DNA of 64,000 nt from Nissolia schottii (lineage: Eukaryota; Streptophyta; Magnoliopsida; Fabales; Fabaceae). This document shows positions 10,693 through 21,511 of this stretch, piece by piece. The stretch covers positions 186,001 to 250,000 of the forward strand of contig QANU01104693.1 in assembly GCA_003254905.1 (NCBI GenBank), written 5' to 3'. The translations under genes and the position numbers were made by a program. The notes below the pieces were generated by a model. It saw nothing but the letters and a program-made list of their open reading frames with translations. It was not told the origin of the DNA and did no database searches. Positions within the stretch are counted from its first letter, which is position 1. Each line of letters begins with the position of its first letter.

Positions 10693-11028
10693 TCAAGTAT
10701 GGATAGAGTCGTGATGCCTTGGATTTGGGCCACCTGGACTTAATCTCTCTCCTTGATCAACACTATTCGGTCGCTGATAACAGTTGTGTATAGGATTTGA
10801 ACCATTTGGACATTGTCTATTAATATTATGATCAACATTTTGGGGTTGATGCGTTGGATTTGGGCCATCTGGATTATTGGTTAGCAGTGAATTGGCATGA
10901 TGTGGATATGGAGCAGCATCATTAGGCGGTGACTGTTTTGGGGTTGTGGAGTGAACAAAGTAAGTTGCATCTGCATTGAACAATGCTAAGAGGGCAATTC
11001 CTATCACAACTATTGAAGGAAAGGTCAT
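10693..11028 (-). CDS. CLE: Secreted CLE peptide precursor with several CLE units
   Basis: A 111-residue frame from ATG at 11028. Residues 1-22 are a clear signal peptide (MTFPSIVVIGIALLALFNAD). The rest is hydrophilic and rich in Pro, Asn and His. The C-terminal dodecapeptide RLSPGGPNPRHH (residues 95-106) fits the CLE consensus R-x-x-P-x-G-P-N-P-x-H. Two more units precede it in register: RQCPNGSNPIHN (71-82) and TNNPDGPNPTHQ (50-61). A weaker proline/histidine stretch at 33-44 may be a fourth, degenerate unit. CLE peptides are cut from such precursors, hydroxylated and often arabinosylated, and act outside the cell as ligands of CLV1-type receptor kinases. The last unit resembles the RLSPGGPD/N peptides of nodulation-related legume CLE genes. 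Five residues (DSIHT) follow the last unit. No intron is needed. Whether the inner units are processed is unknown. Confidence 0.82.
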   Translation of the reverse strand: MTFPSIVVIGIALLALFNADATYFVHSTTPKQSPPNDAAPYPHHANSLLTNNPDGPNPTHQPQNVDHNINRQCPNGSNPIHNCYQRPNSVDQGERLSPGGPNPRHHDSIHT

Positions 11029-11031
11029 TTT

Positions 11032-12305
11032 CAGGTTTGTGGTCTCTCAGTTACGGAAACAAAACAATACTTGTTATGTGAATATTGAATATAACTTCGG
11101 ACAAGCCCCACACGCACATACATATACATATGGTGACAGTATGGATTCTTAATATCATTTATATTCTTAAAATAATATAATTTTTTTTTTTTGTTTTTAT
11201 ATGGGGTACCGAGGTTTGACCATGCGAGCATGACCTCATGTATTCTTTTTTGGTAGACTATGACATCGTGTATTCTATCCCAAGTCTCGCATCATTAACA
11301 CCTTCTCCTGACATTTTAGTAGACCTTATCTACTTTAACAATACATATTTAACTTTTGGATTTTATAGATTGCCAAGTTATATGATAAATATAATTTAAT
11401 ATTTTATACCTAATGTAAAATCCATTAACATTTCCTTACCAAAAAGAAAAAAAAAATTCCATCAATACTTTTTATGGCATGACATGACATAAATCAAATT
11501 TCTTGTATTCTATCCAATTTTCAATTAAATAATGATATGGACATAAAAACATATACACTCATATTTTATATATATCTATATATATAATTTCTCACATCTA
11601 CAGTATTTATCTATTTTTGACAATTTTTAGAATTAAATTTATCGAATTTTAGAATTATTTCATATATGAACTTAGCAAATTTTTTATTAGTTAAATCATT
11701 GAAAGAGTTATCCTGTAAGAGATTTAGTGATTTATAGACCATTTGAGTTTATGATACACCATTTCACAAATATTGTTTTAAAAAATATTAATTTATTATA
11801 TATTAGATTATATGACACATCATTATGTCATATTAGATTATGAAATGATTACAAATTTGATGAATTTAATTCTAAAAATTATCAATAAATTTAATAGGAT
11901 AAAATATTTACCCACAAGGTAGTGGAAAACCAATATATATATAGAGAGACAGAGAGGATGACTCTAATGAGAGGAGCAGTTATATATGAACGATAATAGT
12001 GAATCTTGACCATTGAATCTCACATGAATGATCAAGATTAGAACGCTAAAATTATATAACTTTTTAAGTGATCATATAATATCTTTATAACTTTTAATCT
12101 TGATCATCATAAAAAATTCAATGACCAAAATTCACTATTCTCACTCTCATACGTACATAATCATTCATCTCACTAAATCATCCGTCTCTTTGTCTCTATT
12201 TTTATGTATGTATATGTATATGTCATTATTTGCTTTAAAAGTAAGTCATATCAAACCGACCAACACGTCACATGCTATATGATGCTTAGAGCTTCATCGT
12301 TTTTA
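11032..12305. other. Upstream region of the CLE gene, no other gene
   Basis: The first 250 bp to the right of the CLE start (minus-strand upstream) probably hold its promoter. The rest is AT-rich intergenic DNA without a credible frame or repeat boundary. Confidence 0.4.
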
Positions 12306-12644
12306 AATACAAGGAAAAATGAGTTTTTTGTCCACTAATATTTTTATATTAATTTATTTTTTTACCTTTTAAATTACTATGAATTTAGTGTTTTACTCTT
12401 TTTTTTTTTTATAACAATTTGGCTCATTATATTTCAAATTGCTATCAATTATTAATCATTCGATGCTAGACGTGACACAAATGTGGTGCTAACATGATAA
12501 TAAAACTGATAATGATTTGAAATATAATGAACCAAATTGATACAAAAAGGTAATTAAAAAACTAAATTGAAGGGAAATTTAAAACATAGATGATCAAATT
12601 GATACAAAAAAAAAATTAAGGGGTCAAATTGATAGATCAGGTAA
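12306..12644. repeat. Palindromic element A
   Basis: Two arms in inverted orientation. The left arm (around 12410-12500) reads 'CAATTTGGCTCATTATATTT' and the right arm, on the other strand, reads 'CAATTTGGTTCATTATATTT' (around 12520-12545), with further partial matches outward. It ends near the phrase 'GGGGTCAAATTGATAG'. Probably a foldback or long-TIR MITE. No clean target-site duplication was found. Confidence 0.45.
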
Positions 12645-13112
12645 GGAGAAATGCTCATTTTGGTCCTAAAAGTGTAAACCCGAATCACTTTGGTCTTTGA
12701 AATTCAAAATCTGACTTTTTAATCCTTAAAATTGTAAGTTGCAGGTCAAACTAGTCCCTCAAATCATTATCATTATTGTTTTGTCATGTTTTCACTAATT
12801 TTTCATATTAAATAAGAATCTGACTACAAGCTAAAAATATGGTTATGACGATACTTAGAGCTACAAATCTTAGTTGCTATTGTAGCTTGATTTACTATCA
12901 TAATTGCTCTAACGACCTCATTTGCAGTGCAACTACAACTCATTTGCAATATCAATTATTGTTATTGTCCCTTTTAATGTAAGAAATCAATGAATAAACC
13001 GAGAGACTAATTTGAACTACAACTTACAATTTTAAGGATTAAAAAGTCAAATTTTGAATTTGGACCAAAGTTACTTGAGCTTACACTTTCAGAGGCCAAA
13101 ATGAGTATTACC
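12645..13112. mobile_element. Palindromic element B (long-TIR MITE)
   Basis: The left arm (12650-12765) contains 'CTCATTTTGGTCCTAAAAGT', 'CACTTTGGTC' and 'TTTAATCCTTAAAATTGTAA'. The right arm (13010-13110), read on the other strand, contains 'CTCATTTTGGCCTCTGAAAG', 'AACTTTGGTCC' and 'TTTAATCCTTAAAATTGTAA'. The TIRs are thus about 115 bp, with a 240-bp centre and no coding capacity. Mutator-like non-autonomous elements have this form. The duplication at the ends is unclear (ATCAGGTAA versus ATCAAGATA). Confidence 0.6.
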
Positions 13113-13451
13113 CCATCAAGATAAAAATATGAGACCAAAATGATAATTTAGTCTTTATTATAGAGTAAAATTTTTAATATATCAAAGAATCAAGTCTTAA
13201 TTACAAACACTTTCTTAGGTCAAGTGATTCAAAACTTGTTTTCCTTAATTAAACTCTCAGGTTCTAGTCTTGCTGGTGAAAAAAACTAATGCTAAGAGTG
13301 TTTAACCTCCATAGTAGATTGACTTTACTTAAGCTAAATTTGGTACAGTCCCAATAGATTTCATATATAATTGATTTTGATTATAAAAAAAATGGCCTGT
13401 ACCGATTTAATCAAGAAAGAAATACGCATAATATTATCTAATGGAATAATG

Positions 13452-13452
<1 letters not shown>

Positions 13453-13480
<28 letters not shown>
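13453..13480. repeat. (TA)n microsatellite
   Basis: Perfect TA run at the left edge of the large inverted-repeat element that follows. Confidence 0.9.
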
Positions 13481-13484
<4 letters not shown>

Positions 13485-14712
13485 CTAACATCGTCCCACT
13501 TTTTTTTTAATGAAGGAGGGGTTAGCAATCAACTCCAACATTTTTTTTTGGACATAAATATCACTACTTTTATTTAACTCCAACATTTTTTTTGACATAA
13601 ATACCACCACTTTTATTTATTAGACAATTTACTTTAAGGGTTATAGTTGTAATTTCCTCTCTCTCATTTATTCTCTTCTGTCCCCTATTTACTCTCCTAT
13701 TTATTATCTTCTCTCTCCTCTCTTTTCTAGTCTATCTCCTCTCATAGGAATTTTTTCCCAAAATAAACTATTAAAATATAAAAATTCCTCAAATAAATTA
13801 TTTGTAAAATTATTTTTAAAATAAACCATTTTTATTATAAAGGGTCAATTTAACCCATTGTACCAATTTTTTTTAATTTTTTAATTAAAATTAGATTTAA
13901 ATCAACTTCTATTTTTAAATTTTTTTTAGAACATAAGTCGATCTAAATTGACTTCTGTAGTAGATTTAAATCGAATTTTTTTTGTAGTGAGACCAAAATA
14001 TAATGTTGTTATTGAATAAATATTTTATTGAACTTGAAAGTTAGATTTATAGAGTTTTTGTAAATTGATAAGATATATGTAAACTTTTTAGTAGATTGAT
14101 AAGATAGATTAGTGTAGTTCAAAATATATGTTTTTGCGTGTGAAAATTTTATAGTTATAAAGATGTTATTAAATGAATATTTTATTAAACTTGAATGTTG
14201 AATCTTTAGAGTTATTATAGATTGGTAAAGTATATGTAAATTTTTGGAGTAAATTGCTAAGAAAGGGTAGTTAATTAATTAATTTATGGATTTCACTGTA
14301 AAAGAAACAAATTTTGTAGCATTTGTTGTTAGAAACTAATTTTTTGAATTTTATAATTTTAATTCGAGTCACTTTTATGAGCATATTTAGTCTAAAAATC
14401 CTTTATTTTATGTCATTTTGTAGCCTCGAGTGTTGGAGACTAGGCGACACACAAAGCTCCATGATCCACACTACAAATGAGTATGTATCTCTATTTATAG
14501 ATCTAATTTTAGTCTCACTACAAAGAAATCGATTTAAATCTACTGTAGAAGTTTATTAAAATCTATTTCTAATTAAAAGAAGAAAATTTGGTACGGTGGG
14601 AGTCAATTTAATGATAGAAATAACTTTACAAATAATTTATTTGAAGAAAATGTATTTTTTAATAGTTTATTTTAGAAAAAATTCCCCTTCCATATGTAAC
14701 ATTTCTCTCATC

Positions 14713-14772
<60 letters not shown>

Positions 14773-15409
14773 CATTCTCTCTCATCTCTTCTTAAATAAA
14801 TAAATAGCAACATAACTAGCAACCTTCAATTCATTAATTTTTTGTTGTTGCATTTAGAGATTAGTTATGTGTCTTTAAAGACTAGTCTTGTGCGATTACA
14901 AAGGGTTTATCCTTCATTCATAAGGTTGTAATTTTGAACATGCTGACAAATTACATTTAGAAACTACTTACGTGCGAAATGAAATGAAAAAAAAAAAAAG
15001 CAAAACAAGGAAAAGAATAATTTAAAAAAAATTGAAAATTGTTAATTTATTTTAAATGAGTTCTATATTTTTTTAATGTACGTGGAGATGAGAATTTTTT
15101 TTTAAATAACTTCTGTTTTCTTGTTTTGTTTTATCGTTTGGAAAGAAGAAACAATAGTAAGGAAAGAGGGAAAAAAAGCAAGAGAAGAGGGAAGAGAGAA
15201 GAGAGAAATATTTAGAAGAGAAGGGGGATATTTATGAGGTGAGAAAAAAAAGTGGAGATAACAATTAATGATAATGAAGTAGATTACAAAATTAACCCTA
15301 AATTATAAGTTGATTAATAAAAAATGCAAGTATATTTTGGGATAAATATTTGGGTGTTGGTTTGTTAACATTCATCCCCACAAAAAGGAGTGTGAGGATG
15401 TTAGATAAA

Positions 15410-15412
<3 letters not shown>
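13474..15412. mobile_element. Large foldback-type inverted-repeat element
   Basis: Two arms of about 0.6-0.9 kb in opposite orientation around a centre at 14005-14500. Outer match: TATCTAACATCGTCCCAC at the left, TATCTAACATCCTCACAC read from the right end. Middle match: CT-rich blocks at 13650-13735 against GA-rich blocks at 15120-15230. Inner match: AAAATAAACTATTAAAA at 13760 against the same words read backwards near 14665, then 'AGTAGATTTAAATCGA' and 'TTTGTAGTGAGAC' in both arms. An ATT microsatellite sits in the right arm. No frame of substance. AT dinucleotide runs lie at both outer edges, so boundaries are approximate. Confidence 0.6.
14716..14772. repeat. (TTA)n microsatellite
   Basis: About 18 TTA units inside the right arm of the foldback element. 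Confidence 0.9.
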
Positions 15413-15452
<40 letters not shown>

Positions 15453-15508
15453 ACACTAAAAGGAGTGAGAGGATGTTAGATAAATTCATATATATATATA
15501 TATATATA
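15411..15508. repeat. Two (TA)n runs with a duplicated spacer
   Basis: TA runs at about 15411-15450 and 15488-15508. Each is preceded by the same phrase, 'GGATGTTAGATAAAT', so the unit 'AAAAGGAGTG..AGGATGTTAGATAAAT(TA)n' is present twice in tandem. Confidence 0.8.
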
Positions 15509-16027
15509 ATATGTTTAAAAATAAAACATGCGTGTTTTAGGGATTAAAGAATGTGTGATATTTTTATGAGAGACGAATATGTTAAAACCTAGTTTTTTAA
15601 TGGGCTAAAATATAGTTTTACCTTATATTATATTTTCCCTAAATACAATCTCTTAACAAAAATGCAAGTTCTTTATTGACCAAAAAAATTTCAAGTTCTC
15701 ACTTCATTAAAATTGAATCTTTAAGTATTTTTGTTTTGCACTTAAAGTTTCTTAATTTAACTCTAATTAGGAAGGTAGGCATTGCTATTGGTGAACCCTA
15801 GCTGCTCTGCTAGGGTTTCACATTGTCAGCAAGCTCTCTTTCCTTATGCCACACCTTGTCATCCCCTTGTCCTCGGTTGGGTCTTTTCTGCTCTATCTCA
15901 ACAGTTCCTCTATGCTCGTGAGAGTCTTATTTGTGTTGCTCCACAATTCTATCCGCGTGCGATCTCTCAATGCATTGCCACTTCACCCCACCTCGACGCC
16001 TTTGTATTGCTGATTCTTCACAGTCAT
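15509..16027. other. Intergenic DNA left of the copia insertion
   Basis: From 15780 the composition is less AT-rich and a frame of 86 codons runs into the copia LTR, but its translation has no recognisable domain. The same sequence resumes after the copia element at 21322. No gene is supported. Confidence 0.4.
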
Positions 16028-16177
16028 TGTTGGAGAAAATAGTAGAATAATGTATATTTGTATATTTCAATGTGTGTTTTGTACATTGGAGGCTAAGCCT
16101 ATTAATAGGTTGAAGACCTAACAGCCAAAATACAACGGCCAAGAACAAATTATAATCAAATCAATTAAATTTTAACA
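16028..16177 (-). repeat. 3' LTR of the copia element
   Basis: 150 bp. On the plus strand it starts TGTTGGAGAAAATAGTAG and ends TTTTAACA. It aligns with 21138-21321 except for an internal deletion near the end and scattered substitutions. Confidence 0.9.
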
Positions 16178-16190
16178 TCCCCCCTCAAAC

Positions 16191-16550
16191 TCAAGTAGTC
16201 TTTGATGAAACCAACTTGAGTTTGGACACCAAAGCATTGAAGCGACCAAGATGATGTGCTTTCGTGAATATGTCAGCGGGTTGGTCGAGAGTCCCGATTG
16301 AAATGAGGCGAAGCGCACCGCGCAAAATGTGTTGACGAATGAAGTGACAATCTATCTCAATGTGTTTGGTACGCTCATGGAAGACATCATTATGAGCAAT
16401 TTGGATAGAACTTCGATTGTCACAATATAGGTCAGTGGCAGAGGATTGAGAGATGCCCAGATCATCAAGGAACCAACGTAACCAGAGGAGCTCAGAAGTA
16501 GTGTCGGCATGAGCTTGATATTCAGCCTCAGTACTAGAGCGGGCAGTCAA
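16191..16550 (-). pseudogene. Copia RNase H, C-terminal pol
   Basis: The RNase H part of copia pol. It contains 'RSSTEAEYQAHADTTSELLW', then 'DLYCDNRSSIQIAHNDVFHE' and 'KHIEIDCHFIRQHI', the usual catalytic and conserved blocks, and ends near the polypurine tract with 'LDQPADIFTKAHH'. The upstream connection to reverse transcriptase (16550-16930) is broken by stops. Confidence 0.85.
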
Positions 16551-17700
16551 TGTTTGTTTCTTGCTTCGCCATGAGATAAGGGAGTCACCGAGGAAAATGC
16601 AATAGCCTGTGGTAGAACGACGACCAGTAGGATCACCACCCCAATCAGCATCAGAGTAGGCGCGAAGGGCTAATGAAGAATGGGTAGAGAAATGGAGCCC
16701 ATGAAACAGTGTTCCTTTGACATAGTGGAGAATGAGAAGAACTGCAGCATAATGAGTAGATCATGGGGCAATCATAAATTGACTATCCAGGTGTACTGCA
16801 TATGAAATGTTAGGGCGAGTAACTGTTAGGTAGATCAAGCTGCCGACAAGCTGTCTGTATAGGGTGGGATTATCGAGTGCAGTTCCATCCATAGGTGTAA
16901 AGCGAATATTAGGTTCTAGAGGAGTGGATTATGTGCGACTATCTGTGAGACCAGCTCGAGCAATAAGATCAGATGCATACTTTGCCTGAGATAGACAGAT
17001 ACCATCAGTAGAGGAAAGAACTTCAAGACCTAAAAAATAACTGAGAGGGCCAAGATCCTTCATTTCAAAATGGTGGCTCAGAGAGGCTTTAAGATCAGTG
17101 ATGCTTGAGATGTCATTTCCAGTAATGATCATGTCATCAACATAAAGTAATAGTAACACAGAGCCTTGATTTGTTTGTCAGATGAAGAGAGCAGAGTCGT
17201 GTGAACTGGAAGTGAACCCAAGTTGACTAACAGTAGAACTGAATTCGGTAAACCAAGCACGAGGAGCCTGCTTAAGACCATGTAAGGCCTTAAGAAGAAG
17301 ACAAACCTTGTTTGGTGGACAATTGTAGCCTTGAGGAGGTTTCATATAAACCTCTTCCTCTAAGTCACCATTAAGGAAAGCATTTTTCACATCCGTTTGG
17401 CTAAGAGTCCATTTCTGAGTGGCCGCAATTGCTAGGAGAGCACGTACAGAGGTGATGTGAGCAACAGGGCCAAATGTCTCCTCATAGTCAATGCCATACT
17501 CTTGGGTAAATCCCTTAGCAACCAATCGAGCTTTGTATCGTTCAACAGAGCCATCGGAGTGGGTCTTGATCTTGTACACCCATTTGTATCCCACAAGCAT
17601 CTTGCCAGAAGGTTGATCAACCAGGTCCCAAGTGTGAGTATCTTCTAATGCTTGTTACTCTTTTTGCATGGCATGCTGCCAAAGAGGATCTGTGGATGCT
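16551..17700 (-). pseudogene. Copia reverse transcriptase remnant
   Basis: Two intact blocks in order on the minus strand. 17600-17178 has 'GYKWVYKIKTHSDGSVERYK', 'RLVAKGFTQEYGIDYEETF', 'DVKNAFLNGDLEEEVYMKPP' and 'LHGLKQAPRAWF'. 17159-16929 has the catalytic 'LLLYVDDMIITG' box and 'MKDLGPLSYFLGLEV'. A stop lies between the blocks (near 17175) and another at about 17655. Known role: copies element RNA into DNA in virus-like particles. Dead here. Confidence 0.9.
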
Positions 17701-18942
17701 TCTTTATAGAACTGCGGTTCATGTAAGTGAAGCATAGTAGAAAAACAATGATAATCACGGAGATATGAAGGTGGATTTCTTACCCTGGTTGGACAATCCG
17801 AAGAATCATGAGAATGTTGTGCAGGATCTACGTTCGGGATAAGATTAGGAGGAGAGGTTGAAACATCAGAAGGCACTGTGAGCTCAGGAGAAGAACCTGC
17901 ATCAGAGTCGCTAGGAAAAAGGTCAACAGAGGAGTTAGTAAATAAAGGACTTGTGGTGGTGGGAACAGACTTGAAGGAAGATAAAGATGAGAACATGTGG
18001 TGTTCCCAAAAGATAACGTGATGGGAGATACGAATGCGTTGAGAGATGGGATCTCAACAACGATACCCTTTGTGTTCTGTCCCATAGCCAAGAAAGCAAA
18101 AAAGCCGAGCACGTGGTTCAAGTTTAGTGTACTCGTGTGATTGAAGAAGCACAAAACATGCACAACCAAATACTTTTAAGGTGTTGTAATCAGGAAGAGT
18201 GTCGTGGAGACGCTCAAAGGGAGAGACATTAGCAAGAGTAGAGAATGGTAGGCGATTAATAACATGGACAACAGTAAGGGCGGCTTCACCCCAAGCTCAC
18301 TCAGGACAAGAGGAAGAGATAAGCATAACACGAACAGAGTCAAGAATATGACAATGCTTCCGTTCTGCGCGTCCATTTTGTTGAGAGGTACTGGGACAAG
18401 AAAATTCAGATAGAGTTCCCTGTTCACTAAGAAAAGTCAAAAGGTTTGAGTCACGATATTCCATGGCATTATCACGTCGAAAAACTTTAATCACTTTTGA
18501 AAACTGAGTTTAATCATTTTCGCAAAATTAATATAAATTTCAGGCAGTTCATGACATTTTTCATTAGATATATCCAAGTGTAACGGGATTGAGCTACGCC
18601 CATTGTAGGAGTGGGAGCTGGTCCCCAAATATCAGAGTGCACTAAATCAAAAGAAGAGTTAGAAATAGATGTGTTTTTATTAAAAGATAAAGCCGGTTGT
18701 TTAGCAGTTTGACAAGAAATGCAATTAAATGATTCATTACTAACGTGTCCTAAAATTCCTAAAGAAAGAAGGTGACGCATTTTCCCTATAGAACTGTGAG
18801 CAAGACGATGATGCCAGAGTTGGAGGGAAGAGGGGGTGGAAGCAGCACAGATATTAGATGGAACGTGAAGACTAGTGAGCTCAAATAGCCTTCCAATCTT
18901 ACATCCAGTCCCGATAACTTTTCCCGTCCGTGGGTCCTGCAC
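17655..18942 (-). pseudogene. Copia integrase and linker remnant
   Basis: Starts with the zinc-binding region 'LWHHRLAHSSIGKMRHL' and 'CISCQTAKQ' (18840-18700). It then has the integrase core with the first catalytic Asp in 'FDLVHSDIWGPA', the second in 'RRDNAMEY' (usually RSDNGxEF) and the Glu in 'QQNGRAERKH'. A Ser/Pro-rich linker follows at 17996-17655. The central part around 18500-18600 is frameshifted and probably has a deletion. Stops occur near 18295 and 18050. Confidence 0.85.
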
Positions 18943-19082
18943 ATGGCAACCACAAGAAGAAAAGGTAACTTCATATCCAAGATCACATAATTGACCAACA
19001 GAGATAAGATGGAAGTTTAACTTAGGAATGAGATATGTGTCGGGTAATATGAGAGTGGGTGAGGAGATAGAACCCTTATGAC

Positions 19083-20267
19083 TTACGTTATAAGAGATCC
19101 ATCTGCAGTGTGTATAGCTGGTGCAATACTAGTGGTAGTCATGGAAGAAAAATTATGAGATGCAGATGTCATGTGGTTACAACATGCAGAATCAAAATAC
19201 GATTTTGTGTTACCTGATGTGGTGGACAAGGCAGCAGGAGTATTACTGAAAATCGAAAGGAGTTGTTTCAGTAGGGACTCAATATCACCTGAGGAGACTG
19301 CAGCAGTAGAGGTGGCGGAGGGAGAGGCCATAGTGTCATTAGTGGCAGCGGTAGTGGCAAGCACGGCTTTAGAAGAATTGGAGCGTTGTTGAGACTTAAC
19401 ATGAGCAGATCTTGGTGGGCGAGTGGGACAATCCTCAATAATGTGTCCTGGCTTTTTACCGTAGCGACAAACTAGAGCATTGCAGTTGGATGCGATATGA
19501 CCTTTCTTCTTACAGGTGCGACATTCGATGGTGGGGCAGTTGGTAAAGAGATGTCCAAGTTGATGACAATGTCGACAGAATTTACTTAAGCTGTTAACAG
19601 TTGCAAAAACCGTATCTGTGGTTGGTTTAAGGAGCCCTAAACGGGTTTCTTCAGACTTAAGACGAGGGAGAGCATCTTCAAGGGTGGGCAAGGGATCTTG
19701 ATGGAGCAGAGATGCCCGTACAGGTTCATAGTCATCAGTGAGGGCCATCAGGAATTGGATAAGCCTAGTGCGATTACGATACTCATCATATATCTTAGCT
19801 TCACTTTTGTGCTTCATGACAGGCTCGCAGGATGTCAACTGATCCCAAATAGCTTCCATCTGAGCTAGAAATTCATAAACAGCTTGTTCGGGTGCTTGTT
19901 TGAGACTTTGGAGTTCCTTCAGAAGTTGATATTGATGAGATAAATTGGAAATAGTGTAACGATATTGCAAGTGATCCCATACCTCCTTGGCGGTGTCATA
20001 TCAGCCAAACTGAAGATGAATGCTAGGTGTTGAGGTATTGCGAAACCAGGTGATTATCTGATGATTCTTACTATCCCATTCTTCCAATGTATAAGCAAAA
20101 GTTTCATCAGAATCATCTTCGGGTTTGACAGGACACACGATATCACCTGTTACATATCGCCATAGTTTACGACCTTTTAAAAAACCACGCATTGTCTCAA
20201 CCCAATGAATGTAGTTAGAACCATTTAGGATGACAGGAATAGGATGAGAAACATCTATTTTATCCAT
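19083..20267 (-). pseudogene. Copia gag and start of protease
   Basis: Gag from ATG 20267 (MDKIDVSHPIPVILNGSNYI). One in-frame TGA at 20001-20003 interrupts it; the frame then continues without shift to 19083. It contains 'NYIHWVETMRGFLKGRKLW' and 'LTDDYEPVRASLLHQDPLP', then three CCHC-type knuckles, 'CRHCHQLGHLFTNC', 'CRTCKKKGHIASNC' and 'CRYGKKPGHIIEDC'. The last lacks its second Cys. The frame ends in the protease with 'SYFDSACCNHMTSA', where D-S-G-A/C is usual. A stop at about 19083 cuts the protease. Confidence 0.88.
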
Positions 20268-20519
20268 GATTAAGCACAATGGTAAAAGAGAATAGTACTT
20301 TCAAGATTGAATTGGTAAAAAAGGATTGCAAAAATGGAATTATCTCACCAAAAAACCATAGGGAGGGTTAACTTGATTGCCACGTCAGCATGCCACATCA
20401 TCAGCCAGGATCACGTGTCAGCACACGTCAGCACAGGACCGCCAGCTTAGTGGTACAGTCAGCAGAAGGAGTGTGGGCTCGATTTGACTTGGGCTGTGTG
20501 GGTTGCGGGTTGGGCTTGG

Positions 20520-20815
20520 GGTTGGTTGCAGTTTGGTTTTTTTTTTTTTTTGTTGTTTCGGTTGGGCTTGGGTTGGCTTCTGTTTGGGTTTGGTTTTGTT
20601 TGTTTTCTCTTAGTTTGGGACAAGGGCTGTAATTGGGCTCAAAAAAAGGAAAAGCAAACAAAACAAATTGGTTGCAGTTTGGTCTTTTTTTTTTGTTGTG
20701 GTTTGGGTTGGACTTGGGTTGGCTGCTGTTTGGGTTTGGTTTTGTTTGTTTTCTCTTTAAAGTACAGAGGCTGTAATTGGGCTCAAAAAAGGAAAAGCAA
20801 ACAAAACAAAAAACA
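20520..20815 (-). repeat. Tandem duplication in the copia leader
   Basis: Two copies of a roughly 145-bp segment, 20520-20673 and 20674-20815. Each contains a T run, 'GGGTTTGGTTTTGTTTGTTT', 'GGCTGTAATTGGGCTCAAAA' and 'GGAAAAGCAAACAAAACAAA'. They lie in the untranslated leader between primer-binding site and gag. Confidence 0.85.
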
Positions 20816-21124
20816 AAACCTTCCCCAAGTCACCTTCTCAGGCAGGCGGGGCAAAAACGCAGATGCAGGCAGCGACAAAAAATGCAGATTCAGGCGTCGG
20901 CGAGACACCCACGGCAGAGTCGTGACAACGCTGTTATGCGGCTTGCAAAGGACCTTAAGTGGAAACACAAAGCATAGCAAAAGATGATGGAAGGGGAGGA
21001 GCGATTGACGGCAGCAACGGCAGTAATAGAGATCTACCTCGGAATACAACACGGTGCAACGGCGTGCGGCGGAGGGCGGAGGAACGGAGGCGGCAACGGC
21101 GTTTAGAGCGGAAAGAGAAAGTGG

Positions 21125-21137
21125 CTAACTGATACCA
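21125..21137 (-). other. Copia primer-binding site
   Basis: Minus strand TGGTATCAGTTAG immediately after the 5' LTR. It starts like the usual initiator tRNA-Met site TGGTATCAGAGC and has changed at the 3' part. Confidence 0.75.
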
Positions 21138-21321
21138 TGTTGGAGAAAATAGTAGAATAATGTATATTTGTATATTTCAATGTGTGTTCTGTACATTGGA
21201 GGCTAACTCTATTAATAGATTAAAGACTTAATGGCCAAAATACAACGGCCAAGATACAACGACCAAGAACAAATTAAAATCAAATCAATTAAATCTATAA
21301 TTTACAATTATATTATTACCA
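21138..21321 (-). repeat. 5' LTR of the copia element
   Basis: 184 bp; plus-strand start TGTTGGAGAAAATAGTAG, end ATTATTACCA. Longer than the 3' LTR, with a short duplicated phrase 'AATACAACGGCCAAGATACA' and extra bases near the end. Confidence 0.9.
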
Positions 21322-21511
21322 GTCATGTTGAGCTATCTCCTAGGTGTTTGCAGTCTCCACTAGATTAAAGCAGGCATTATGTGTTGAGTGCACCACCACC
21401 ACGCCTCTCCCCTGCGTTGCTGAAGAGTTCCTCATTGATCTTGAGCTAACCCTTGTAGAGAAGGCAGGGGTGCTAATCGCTAAGGTGGGGTTCGTCCCCC
21501 ATGGTGGTCAG

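Larger units (their letters stand above)
16028..21321 (-). mobile_element. Complete but inactive Ty1/copia retrotransposon
   Basis: A 5.3-kb element on the minus strand with two short LTRs (16028-16177 and 21138-21321), a primer-binding site at 21125-21137, a polypurine tract at 16178-16190 and gag-pol between them in copia order: gag, zinc knuckles, protease, integrase, reverse transcriptase, RNase H. It is flanked by the 5-bp duplication GTCAT at 16023-16027 and 21322-21326. Several in-frame stops and frame changes show that it cannot make a full polyprotein. The two LTRs differ by substitutions and by an indel of about 20-35 bp, so the insertion is not recent. Confidence 0.93.

Noticed and set aside
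20484-20987. 167-residue protein rich in Phe, Leu, Gly and Trp
   Set aside because: Translation of the duplicated leader of the copia element on the wrong strand.
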